DNA of 21,699 bases from Corynebacterium rhinophilum (GTDB lineage: Bacteria; Actinomycetota; Actinomycetes; Mycobacteriales; Mycobacteriaceae): assembly GCF_030227225.1 (NCBI RefSeq), contig NZ_JASPHQ010000025.1, positions 1-21,699 of the forward strand, in the 5' to 3' direction. The position numbers were made by a program, and so were the translations under genes. The notes beneath the pieces were generated by a model. It was given only the letters and a program-made list of their open reading frames with translations. It ran no database searches and was not told the DNA's origin. Positions 13,339 to 20,768 of this stretch are shown piece after piece. Position 1 is the stretch's first letter. Each line of letters starts with the position of its first letter.

Positions 13339-14889
13339 ATGCCTAATGCATACCCATCTACCGTTACCGTCGGCGTCGGAGCGCTGACCATTGAGGAAGT
13401 CGTGGCCGTTGCCCGCTACGGCGCCACGGTAGAAATCTCCGCCGAGGCCCTGGACGAGGTCGCCTCCACGCGTGACCGGGTCGAAGAACTGGCCCAAGAC
13501 CCCACGCCGGTCTATGGCATCTCCACCGGTTTCGGCGCGCTTGCCCGCCGCCACATTCCAGAAAAAATGCGCGCGCAGCTGCAGCTATCCCTGGTGCGCT
13601 CCCACGCGGCCGGCACCGGCCCTGAGGTGGAAGAAGAAGTCATCCGCGCGCTCATGCTGCTGCGCCTATCCACCCTGTGCACCGGCCGTACCGGCGTGCG
13701 CCCCGTGGTGGTAGAAACCTACGCCAAGGCCCTTAACGCCGGCATCGTGCCGGTGGTGCGCGAATACGGTTCGCTGGGTTGCTCCGGCGACTTGGCCCCG
13801 CTGGCCCACTGCGCCCTAGCGCTCTTGGGCGAGGGCGAGGTGCGCGTGGGCGGTGAGCTCAAGGACGCCGGCGAGGCCCTTGCCGCCGCCGGCATCGAGC
13901 CGCTGGAGCTGCGGGAGAAGGAAGGCCTTGCCCTTATTAACGGCACCGATGGCATGCTGGGCCAGCTCTGCCTGGCCATCACTGACCTGCGCGCGGCCGC
14001 CAAGACCGCCGATATCGCCACCGCGATGACGGTAGAAGGCCTGCTTGGCACCCTCGTGGTCTTTGCCGATGACCTGCAGCAGCTGCGCCCGCACCCAGGC
14101 CAGGCCGATTCTGCCGCCAATATCCGCCAGGTGGCGGACGGCTCCGAGATCCTCGCGGCAGCGCTGGAGGAGTTCAAGAAGAACCAGGTCCAGGACGCTT
14201 ACTCCGTGCGTTGCGCGCCGCAGGTAGCCGGCGGTTTCCGCGATACCTTGGCGCATACCGCGCAGGTAGCTGAGCGCGAGCTCGCCGCCGCCGTGGATAA
14301 CCCAGTGGTGGCCAAGGACGGCCGCGTGGTCTCTAACGGCAACTTCCACGGCGCGCCGGTGGCCTATGCGCTTGATTTCCTCTCCATCGTCACCGCGGAC
14401 CTGGCGTCCATTTCTGAGCGCCGCACCGACCGCTTCCTGGATCCGGCCCGCAACCGCGGCTTGAACGCCTTTCTTGCCGATGACCCCGGTGTCGACTCCG
14501 GCCACATGATCGCCCAATACGCCCAGGCTGGCATCGTCAGCGAATTAAAGCGCCTGGCCACCCCGGCCTCGGCCGATTCCATTCCTTCCTCTGCCATGCA
14601 GGAAGACCACGTGTCCATGGGCTGGTCCGCCGCCCGCAAGCTGCGCAAGGCAGTCGATGGCCTGCAGCGCGTGCTGGCCGTGGAGCTCCTCACCGCGGCG
14701 CGCGCCATCGACATGCGCGAGGGAACGCCCGCTGGCGGCACCGGCGCGGTTATCGCCGCCCTGCGCGAGACCGTTCCTGGCCCCGGCACCGACCGCTACC
14801 TATCGCCGGAAATCGAGGAGACCGTGCGCTTGGTCAAGTCTGGCGCGCTGATCGATGCCGTCGAGGCCGCTACGAGCGAGCTGCGCTAA
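13339..14889 (+). CDS. hutH: Histidine ammonia-lyase
   Basis: HutH removes ammonia from L-histidine to give trans-urocanate, the first step of the pathway, as a cytoplasmic tetramer. The 516-residue length is usual. The active-site loop shows Tyr59 (VYGISTGFG). The self-made MIO cofactor comes from residues 148-150; these read Cys-Ser-Gly (GSLGCSGDLAPLAH) and not the common Ala-Ser-Gly. The conserved NGTDGML, NGNFHGAPVA and QEDHVSMG segments are all there, so the enzyme looks intact. Start: ATG at 13339 with AGGAG 6-7 nt upstream. It follows hutR by 74 nt and overlaps the end of the convergent lipoprotein gene by 20 nt. Confidence 0.97.
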   Translation: MPNAYPSTVTVGVGALTIEEVVAVARYGATVEISAEALDEVASTRDRVEELAQDPTPVYGISTGFGALARRHIPEKMRAQLQLSLVRSHAAGTGPEVEEEVIRALMLLRLSTLCTGRTGVRPVVVETYAKALNAGIVPVVREYGSLGCSGDLAPLAHCALALLGEGEVRVGGELKDAGEALAAAGIEPLELREKEGLALINGTDGMLGQLCLAITDLRAAAKTADIATAMTVEGLLGTLVVFADDLQQLRPHPGQADSAANIRQVADGSEILAAALEEFKKNQVQDAYSVRCAPQVAGGFRDTLAHTAQVAERELAAAVDNPVVAKDGRVVSNGNFHGAPVAYALDFLSIVTADLASISERRTDRFLDPARNRGLNAFLADDPGVDSGHMIAQYAQAGIVSELKRLATPASADSIPSSAMQEDHVSMGWSAARKLRKAVDGLQRVLAVELLTAARAIDMREGTPAGGTGAVIAALRETVPGPGTDRYLSPEIEETVRLVKSGALIDAVEAATSELR

Positions 14890-15679
14890 CTGCCTCGGCC
14901 ATTGCCACCTGGCCCGCGTGGGTGGGGTGCATGGGAAAGGAATCGGTATCCTGCCCCGTAAAGTCCACCCACGGCTCATCCGAGCAGGCGGAGTGCTGCG
15001 GGGCATCGTCAGGCAGCACGTAGGTGGCCCCGTTGCGTTCGGCAGCCTCGCGCACTGTTTGATTGATGCGCTGGATGGTATCTGCCAACCACTCCCGGTC
15101 TGCGGCCGGGATTTTTTCTATGAAGGGGCAAGTCTCGCCAGGATTGATGAGGGGTATATAGCCGGTGGCAATGACCTTCGCCTCAGGTGAGCGGTGGGCG
15201 ATTTCCCCGTAGACCTTGTCTAGGCGTTGGGGCAGATCGTGCAGTTCCAGTTCTATCTGCGCCCCCGATTCGTCTTGGCAAATATCGTCCGTTGCGCATT
15301 GGGTCAGGCGCACAAAGCTGGCATCGTTGCCGCCGATGCTCAAGGAGACAAGGGACGTATCCGCGGCCAGTGCGTCCACCTGGGCGGGGTGCTCGCCCGC
15401 GGAGGATAAGACATCCAGCGTGCTCGCGCCCTGGCAGGCGACGTTGCGGAAAGAACTCGTGCTGATTTCCTGCGCGGCGAGTTCTGGATAGGAATCTTGT
15501 GCGCGTGCGCAGGAATCGGGCGGATCGAGCGGGAGCGTCGTCGAGCCCATCGCCGCGTAGGAATCCCCGAGGGCCACATAGTTTTCTGGGTCTTCTGTGG
15601 CTTCTTGGACTTCTTGTGGCTGCGAGGAGCATCCTGCCAGCAGGCAGGCGGCGGCAAGGGCGGGCAATACGTGGCGCAT
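14870..15679 (-). CDS. Secreted SGNH/GDSL-type hydrolase, lipoprotein
   Basis: The 269-residue protein begins with a signal peptide ending in a lipobox (LLAG-Cys17), so it should be lipid-anchored outside the membrane. The SGNH-hydrolase landmarks follow: the nucleophile Ser40 in ALGDSYAAMG, the oxyanion Gly in NVACQGAS, the Asn in SIGGNDASF, and the C-terminal His251 in HPTHAGQ. About eight further cysteines (for example DSCARAQ, TQCATDDIC, GETCPF, HSACSDEPW) suggest disulfide bonds as in actinobacterial secreted esterases. The expected role is ester hydrolysis of lipids or acylated compounds. Start: ATG at 15679. TACGAT ends 7 nt before it, which fits a leaderless mRNA; in-frame ATG 15688 and the longer frame to 15733 lack support. 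The gene splits hutH from hutUI, and a HutR-type site overlaps its promoter. Confidence 0.9.
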   Translation of the reverse strand: MRHVLPALAAACLLAGCSSQPQEVQEATEDPENYVALGDSYAAMGSTTLPLDPPDSCARAQDSYPELAAQEISTSSFRNVACQGASTLDVLSSAGEHPAQVDALAADTSLVSLSIGGNDASFVRLTQCATDDICQDESGAQIELELHDLPQRLDKVYGEIAHRSPEAKVIATGYIPLINPGETCPFIEKIPAADREWLADTIQRINQTVREAAERNGATYVLPDDAPQHSACSDEPWVDFTGQDTDSFPMHPTHAGQVAMAEAVSAARS

Positions 15680-15686
15680 GACTGCC

Positions 15687-15692
15687 ATCGTA
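15687..15692 (-). promoter_or_regulatory. -10 box of the lipoprotein gene (leaderless)
   Basis: On the minus strand TACGAT is followed by 7 nt and the ATG at 15679. A HutR-type palindrome begins 9 nt further upstream and covers the place of the -35 element. Confidence 0.5.
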
Positions 15693-15700
15693 GCCGCAGA

Positions 15701-15716
15701 GTCTGAAATGCCAGAC
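15701..15716. promoter_or_regulatory. HutR-type operator
   Basis: TCTGAAATGCCAGA (15702-15715) agrees at 13 of 14 positions with the motif TCTGWWATWCCAGA that I recall for HutR of C. resistens; only the third W is a G. The arms extend to GTCTG/CAGAC. It lies about 55-70 nt before the presumed hutU transcription start, a place that suits an activator, and directly over the -35 region of the divergent lipoprotein gene. Confidence 0.7.
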
Positions 15717-15758
15717 AGTTGGTGACTGTGCAAGCTCTAAATACGTTGTGCATCACAC

Positions 15759-15764
15759 TAAATT
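15759..15764 (+). promoter_or_regulatory. Probable -10 box of hutUI
   Basis: TAAATT fits TANNNT and would start the transcript near 15771, just before the structured leader. The -35 region is poor, as expected for an activator-dependent promoter. Confidence 0.45.
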
Positions 15765-15773
15765 GATATCTGT

Positions 15774-15850
15774 GACGCTCGCCAAGCCCCCGGGAGACAG
15801 CCCCGGGAAACCGGCCTGGGGGTAGGGCACGGCGTCGATAAGCACGAGCG
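15774..15850 (+). ncRNA. Structured 5' leader of hutU, possible cis-regulatory RNA
   Basis: Several helices can be drawn by eye. CGCTCG (15776-15781) pairs with CGAGCG (15845-15850) and closes the element next to the AAAGGAAG Shine-Dalgarno (15851-15858). GCCCCC (15786-15791) pairs with GGGGGT (15818-15823). Inside, CCGG-GAAA-CCGG (15803-15814) forms a hairpin with a GNRA tetraloop. Competing pairings exist: GACGC (15774-15778) with GCGTC (15832-15836), and CCCGGG (15789-15794) with CCCGGG (15802-15807). It matches no riboswitch class that I know. Function is inferred only from structure and position. Confidence 0.4.
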
Positions 15851-15860
15851 AAAGGAAGCC

Positions 15861-17537
15861 ATGTCTGAACCACGCGAAGTCCGCGCACCCCGCGGCACCG
15901 AACTCAACGCAAAATCCTGGCAAACCGAAGCGCCACTGCGCATGCTGATGAATAACCTCGACCCAGAGGTGGCAGAGCGCCCCGAGGACCTCGTGGTCTA
16001 CGGCGGCACCGGCCGCGCAGCCCGCAGCTGGGAGGCCTTCGATGCCATTGTGGAATCGCTGAAGGACCTAGAAAGCGATGAAACGCTCCTCGTCCAATCC
16101 GGCAAGCCGGTGGGCATCTGGAAGACCAATGAATGGGCACCGCGCGTGCTCATCGCCAACTCCAACCTCGTGGGCGACTGGGCTAACTGGGAGCACTTCC
16201 GCAAGCTCGAGGACGAGGGCCTGATGATGTACGGCCAGATGACGGCCGGTTCCTGGATCTACATCGCCACCCAGGGCATCCTGCAGGGCACCTACGAGAC
16301 CTTCGCGGCCGTGGCCAAGAAGCGCTTCGAGGACAGCCTGGCCGGCACCCTGACCCTGACCGGTGGATGTGGCGGCATGGGCGGTGCCCAACCGCTCGCC
16401 GTGACGCTCAACGGGGGAGCAGTACTCATCGTGGACGTGGATGAGCACCGCCTGCGGCGCCGCCAGCACAAGCGTTACCTCGATGAAGTGGTCACCGATT
16501 TGGACGAGGCCTTGCGCTTGGTCCTCGATGCCAAGGAAAACAAGAAGGCCCTCTCCGTCGGCCTCGTGGGCAACGCCGCCGAGGTCTTCCCAGAGGTGCT
16601 GCGCCGCCAGCGCGCCGGGGAGTTCAAGGTAGACATCGTCACCGACCAGACCTCCGCGCACGACCCACTGTCCTACCTGCCCACCGAAATCACCGTGGAT
16701 GACTGGCAGTCTGAGGCCAAGGCCGATCCCACGACCTTTACCAAAAAGGCTCGCGAATCCATGGCCGCACAGGTCCAGGCGATGGTGGAATTCCAGGACG
16801 AGGGCGCTGAGGTCTTTGACTACGGCAACTCCATCCGCGATGAGGCCCGCCACGCCGGCTACCAGCGCGCATTCGAGTTCCCAGGTTTTGTTCCCGCCTA
16901 TATCCGCCCGCTCTTCTGCGAGGGAATGGGCCCATTCCGCTGGGCAGCGCTGTCTGGCGACCCAGAAGACATCAAGGTCACCGACCAAGCCCTAAAGGAG
17001 CTCTTCCCTGAAAACGAGCACCTGCACAACTGGCTGGACGCCGCCGAGGAGTACGTCGAGTTCGAGGGCCTGCCCGCCCGCATTTGCTGGCTCGGCTACA
17101 ACGAGCGCCACAAGGCCGGCCTGCTTTTCAATGACCTCGTGCGCGAAGGCAAGATTAAGGCCCCCATCGTCATCGGCCGCGACCACCTCGATTCCGGCTC
17201 GGTTGCCTCCCCGTACCGCGAGACCGAAGCCATGCTCGACGGCACCGACGCCGTCGCTGACTGGCCGCTGCTCAACGCCATGACCGCCGTATCTTCCGGC
17301 GCTACCTGGGTCTCCCTCCACCACGGCGGCGGAGTGGGCATGGGCCGCTCCATCCACGCAGGTCAGGTCACGGTTGCCGATGGCACCGATCTCGCCGCCG
17401 CCAAACTGCGCGCCGTGCTGACCAATGACCCAGGCATGGGCGTTATCCGCCACGTCGATGCCGGGTACTCTCGTGCAGAGGAAGTAGCCAAAGAACGCGG
17501 CGTTCGCGTACCCATGGAATTTAAGGCAAGGGATTAA
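15861..17537 (+). CDS. hutU: Urocanate hydratase (urocanase)
   Basis: HutU adds water to urocanate to give 4-imidazolone-5-propionate, with tightly bound NAD+ as an electrophile. The 558-residue protein has the usual size and keeps the family landmarks: [11 protein letters not shown] near the start, [16 protein letters not shown] (about residues 165-180) in the NAD+-binding region, and [13 protein letters not shown] with Cys409, which corresponds to the active-site Cys410 of the Pseudomonas enzyme. HHGGGVGMG lies near the C-terminus. Start: ATG at 15861 after AAAGGAAG. It is the first gene of the hutU-hutI operon; hutI begins with no gap. Confidence 0.97.
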   Translation: MSEPREVRAPRGTELNAKSWQTEAPLRMLMNNLDPEVAERPEDLVVYGGTGRAARSWEAFDAIVESLKDLESDETLLVQSGKPVGIWKTNEWAPRVLIANSNLVGDWANWEHFRKLEDEGLMMYGQMTAGSWIYIATQGILQGTYETFAAVAKKRFEDSLAGTLTLTGGCGGMGGAQPLAVTLNGGAVLIVDVDEHRLRRRQHKRYLDEVVTDLDEALRLVLDAKENKKALSVGLVGNAAEVFPEVLRRQRAGEFKVDIVTDQTSAHDPLSYLPTEITVDDWQSEAKADPTTFTKKARESMAAQVQAMVEFQDEGAEVFDYGNSIRDEARHAGYQRAFEFPGFVPAYIRPLFCEGMGPFRWAALSGDPEDIKVTDQALKELFPENEHLHNWLDAAEEYVEFEGLPARICWLGYNERHKAGLLFNDLVREGKIKAPIVIGRDHLDSGSVASPYRETEAMLDGTDAVADWPLLNAMTAVSSGATWVSLHHGGGVGMGRSIHAGQVTVADGTDLAAAKLRAVLTNDPGMGVIRHVDAGYSRAEEVAKERGVRVPMEFKARD

Positions 17538-18707
17538 ATGAGCACACTTTTTACCGGAATTTCAGAGCTCCGCACGGTCAGCGAGCACGGCACGCTTAAC
17601 GATGCCGCCCTTATCGCCGACCACGGCACCATCGCCTGGATTGGCCCCGCCTCTCAGGCACCTGCCGCCGATGACCAGGTGGACTTGGGCGGGCGCGCCG
17701 TCCTTCCTGGTTGGGTGGATTCGCACACCCACATGGTCTTCGACGGTGACCGCTCCGCCGAGTTCGAGGCCCGCATGTCCGGCGGTTCCTACGAGGCAGG
17801 TGGCATCGCGGTGACCATGGACGCCACCAGGGAGGCGGGGGCGGACCGCTTGGATAAGCTCGTCGCCGAGCGCGTGGCCGCCGGCCGCCGCGGTGGCACC
17901 ACCACCTTCGAGACCAAGACTGGCTATGGCCTCAACACGGAATCTGAAGTGGAAGCCGCCCGCATAGCATCCCAGCACGTCGATGACGTGACTTTCCTGG
18001 GCGCCCACCTCGTTCCACCGGGAGCGGATGCGGAAGACTACCTCGATGAGGTCGTCGGCCCGATGCTGGACGGCGTTGCCGAATACGTCCAGTGGATCGA
18101 CGTCTTCTGCGAGCGCGGCGCGTTCAATGAAGAGCAGTCGCGCCGGGTTTTAGAAGCCGGTAAAAAGTTGGGCCTTGGCCTGCGCGTGCACGGCAACCAG
18201 CTTGGCGAGGGCCCGGGTGTCAGCCTCGCGGTCGATCTCGGCGCCGCCTCGGTTGATCACGTGAACTACCTGAGCGATAGTGACATCGAAAAGCTCGCAG
18301 CATCTGAGACCGTGGCCACCATGCTCCCAGCCTGCGATCTTTCCACGCGCGAGCCCCTGGCGCCTGGCCGTGCGCTTCTCGATGCCGGCGCCACCCTCGC
18401 CATCGCCTCCAACCTCAACCCAGGTACCTCCTATACTTCGTCGATGAACTACTGCGTGACCACGGCCGTCCTGCAGCAGCACCTATCCGTCGACGAGGCC
18501 ATCCATGCCGCCACTACCGGCGGTGCCACGGCGCTGCGCCGCCATAATGTGGGCAACGGCCTTGATCCGAAGGGCCGCCCCGCGAAGGGAACCCTGGTGG
18601 AGGGCGCTGCCGCTGACCTGCACGTGCTCGATGCTCCTAGCGCGGTGCACTTGGCCTACCGGCCGGGTATGCCGCTGAGCTATCGCACGTTCGTGGCGGG
18701 GGTATAG
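17538..18707 (+). CDS. hutI: Imidazolonepropionase with an altered metal ligand
   Basis: HutI opens the ring of 4-imidazolone-5-propionate to give N-formimidoyl-L-glutamate. The 389-residue amidohydrolase-superfamily protein has the metal pair His63 and His65 (DSHTHMVF), a conserved TKTGYGL segment, His218 (RVHGNQLG), His241 (VDHVNY) and the C-terminal HLAYRPGMPL. The motif normally written (S/T)D-x-NPG, whose Asp is a metal ligand and catalytic base, reads ASNLNPG here, with Asn292 (codon AAC at 18411). Everything else looks intact. The start directly follows the hutU stop (TAAATG), with AAGGG 6 nt upstream inside hutU, so translation is coupled. Confidence 0.94.
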   Translation: MSTLFTGISELRTVSEHGTLNDAALIADHGTIAWIGPASQAPAADDQVDLGGRAVLPGWVDSHTHMVFDGDRSAEFEARMSGGSYEAGGIAVTMDATREAGADRLDKLVAERVAAGRRGGTTTFETKTGYGLNTESEVEAARIASQHVDDVTFLGAHLVPPGADAEDYLDEVVGPMLDGVAEYVQWIDVFCERGAFNEEQSRRVLEAGKKLGLGLRVHGNQLGEGPGVSLAVDLGAASVDHVNYLSDSDIEKLAASETVATMLPACDLSTREPLAPGRALLDAGATLAIASNLNPGTSYTSSMNYCVTTAVLQQHLSVDEAIHAATTGGATALRRHNVGNGLDPKGRPAKGTLVEGAAADLHVLDAPSAVHLAYRPGMPLSYRTFVAGV

Positions 18708-18753
18708 CGAGGAATGGAGTTTGCCGCCGGTATCGCGTAGGGTTGGACGAGCA

Positions 18754-20637
18754 ATGAGCATTACCGATAACGCCACCGGCGGCGTAAACGAGCCGGAAGA
18801 TTTTAATAAGTCGGAATCTCAGGACAACTCGCAAGGTGTCAACCAGGACACCAGGGCTGCGAATACTTCTGAGGGCACCGGCGCTGAGTCCAAAGATTCG
18901 GCCAACGACAACTCCCAGGGGTTCGAGCACCTCGGTCTGCCAGATAAAATTCTGCAAGCCGTTGCGAAAGTAGGCTTCACCACGCCGTCCCCCATCCAAG
19001 CAGAAACCATCCCGATCCTGATGGAAGGCCGCGACGTCGTGGGCCTTGCACAGACCGGTACCGGCAAGACCGCAGCCTTCGCGCTGCCGGTCTTGTCCCA
19101 ACTTGACCCGCAGGCACGCCACCCGCAGGCGCTCGTCCTCGCACCTACCCGCGAGCTCGCCCTGCAGGTTGCAGACGCCTTCCAATCCTTCGCGGAAACC
19201 CTCAAGGGCATCGAGGTGCTTCCCATCTACGGTGGCCAGGCCTACGGCATTCAGCTGTCTGGCCTGCGCCGCGGAGCCCAGGTCATCGTGGGTACCCCGG
19301 GTCGCGTCATCGACCACCTGGAAAAGGGCTCGCTTGACCTGTCCCAGCTGCAGTTCCTCGTCCTCGATGAGGCCGATGAGATGCTGAACATGGGCTTCCA
19401 GGAAGACGTTGAGCGCATCCTGGAAAGCACGCCGGACCGCAAGCAGGTGGCGCTTTTCTCCGCCACCATGCCCAACGCTATCCGCCGCCTGTCCAAGCAG
19501 TACCTGCACAACCCGGCGGAAGTAACCGTTAAGTCCGAGCGCCGCACCAACGACAACATTAAGCAGCGCTTCCTGCTGATTCCGCACCGCGCAAAGATGG
19601 ATGCCTTCACCCGCATTCTCGAGGTCATTACCTATGACGCCATCATCGTCTTCTGCCGTACCAAGCACGAGACCGAAGAGGTGGCCGAGGCCTTGCGCGA
19701 TCGCGGCTACAGCGCCGCTGCCATTAACGGCGACATCGCCCAGGCGCAGCGCGAACGCACCGTCGACCAGCTCAAGGATGGCCGCCTAGACATCCTCGTG
19801 GCTACTGACGTCGCCGCGCGTGGCCTCGACGTGGAGCGCATCACCCACGTGGTGAACTTCGACATCCCGAACGATACCGAGTCCTACGTGCACCGCATCG
19901 GCCGCACTGGCCGTGCCGGTCGCTCCGGCGAGGCAATCCTGTTTGTCACCCCGCGCGAGCGCCGCATGCTGCGTTCCATCGAGCGCGTGACCAACGCCCG
20001 CCTCGAAGAGATGGACCTGCCCTCCGTCGATGAGGTCAATGAAAAGCGCAAGGAAAAGTTTGCGCAGGCCATCACCCAGTCCATGGACAACAAGCAGGCC
20101 GATTTCTTCCGCAACTTGGTGCGCAAGTACTCGGAAGACAATGACGTCGCGATGGATGACATCGCCGCGGCGTTGGCCGTCATGCACCAGGGTGGCAAGA
20201 ACTTCCTCTTGGAAGACAAGCCTTTGCCCAAGCCAAAGAAGGACCGCCGCGATCGCGATGACCGCAAGCGCGACCGCGACTTCAAGGGCGGCGGCAAGAA
20301 CCGTGGCGGCTCCAAGCGGCCGGATGGTGACTTTGAGACGTACCGGTTGGACGTCGGCAAGCGCCAGAATGTCCGCCCGGGTGCCATCGTCGGTGCAATC
20401 GCCAACGAAGGTGGCCTGTCCGCCAAGGACTTTGGCCGCATCACCATTGCGGTGGGGCACACCCTCGTGGACTTGCCGAAGAACATGGACCCAGCTGTGC
20501 TGGACCGTCTGAAGGATACCCGGATTTCTGGGCAGCTCATCAAGATTCAGAAGGATACTGGTCGCCCGCCTCGCCGTGATGGCGGCGGCGGTGGACGCAA
20601 ACATGGTGGTCGCTTCCGCGACTGTCCGAATTCATGA
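18754..20637 (+). CDS. DEAD-box ATP-dependent RNA helicase, DbpA/CsdA type
   Basis: The 627-residue protein unwinds RNA with ATP and probably helps ribosome assembly or mRNA turnover, often in the cold. After a disordered acidic N-terminus (residues 1-55) come the Q motif (FEHLGL...PSPIQ, about 57-82), motif I (AQTGTGKT, 99-106), PTRELALQ, TPGR, motif II (Asp205-Glu-Ala-Asp208), SAT, and in the second lobe ATDVAARGLDV and HRIGRTGRAGR. A basic linker (KKDRRDRDDRKRDRD) leads to a DbpA-type RNA-binding domain (about residues 527-600), then a short Gly/Arg tail. Start: ATG at 18754 with only a weak GGA upstream. The tail ends abruptly as RDCPNS where an IS element begins, so a few native residues may have been lost. 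Confidence 0.95.
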   Translation: MSITDNATGGVNEPEDFNKSESQDNSQGVNQDTRAANTSEGTGAESKDSANDNSQGFEHLGLPDKILQAVAKVGFTTPSPIQAETIPILMEGRDVVGLAQTGTGKTAAFALPVLSQLDPQARHPQALVLAPTRELALQVADAFQSFAETLKGIEVLPIYGGQAYGIQLSGLRRGAQVIVGTPGRVIDHLEKGSLDLSQLQFLVLDEADEMLNMGFQEDVERILESTPDRKQVALFSATMPNAIRRLSKQYLHNPAEVTVKSERRTNDNIKQRFLLIPHRAKMDAFTRILEVITYDAIIVFCRTKHETEEVAEALRDRGYSAAAINGDIAQAQRERTVDQLKDGRLDILVATDVAARGLDVERITHVVNFDIPNDTESYVHRIGRTGRAGRSGEAILFVTPRERRMLRSIERVTNARLEEMDLPSVDEVNEKRKEKFAQAITQSMDNKQADFFRNLVRKYSEDNDVAMDDIAAALAVMHQGGKNFLLEDKPLPKPKKDRRDRDDRKRDRDFKGGGKNRGGSKRPDGDFETYRLDVGKRQNVRPGAIVGAIANEGGLSAKDFGRITIAVGHTLVDLPKNMDPAVLDRLKDTRISGQLIKIQKDTGRPPRRDGGGGGRKHGGRFRDCPNS

Positions 20638-20685
20638 CTTATTTGACAGTCTGTTCCTGGGTAAGTGGTCGTGATGGTTGACAGG

Positions 20686-20765
20686 TCAGTCGCGACATAG
20701 TTGACGCTTAGGGTTACCTGGCCGTGTCGGGTGATGTTTTACTCATCAGTCGCGACATGTTTGAC
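20686..20765 (+). repeat. Two 20-bp direct repeats 60 bp apart upstream of the transposase
   Basis: TCAGTCGCGACATAGTTGAC (20686-20705) recurs as TCAGTCGCGACATGTTTGAC (20746-20765), 18 of 20 bases identical and exactly 60 bp apart. Each holds the palindromic core TCGCGA and ends in TTGAC. Further TTGACA copies lie at 20644-20649 and 20678-20683. They may be transposase-binding sites near the left end of the element. Confidence 0.7.
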
Positions 20766-20768
20766 ACT

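Noticed and set aside
13816..14517. A 233-codon minus-strand frame inside hutH
   Set aside because: It is a GC-rich shadow of a clearly intact hutH and resembles no protein.
15785..15798. Guanidine-I (ykkC) riboswitch in the hutU leader
   Set aside because: Only the AAGCCC-CGGGAGA stretch is reminiscent; the other conserved blocks of that class are missing.
16068..16988. A 306-codon minus-strand frame inside hutU
   Set aside because: It is antisense to hutU with shadow-type composition and no ribosome-binding site.
18637..19668. A 343-codon minus-strand frame across the hutI end and helicase start
   Set aside because: It overlaps two certain genes on the other strand and shows no recognisable motif.
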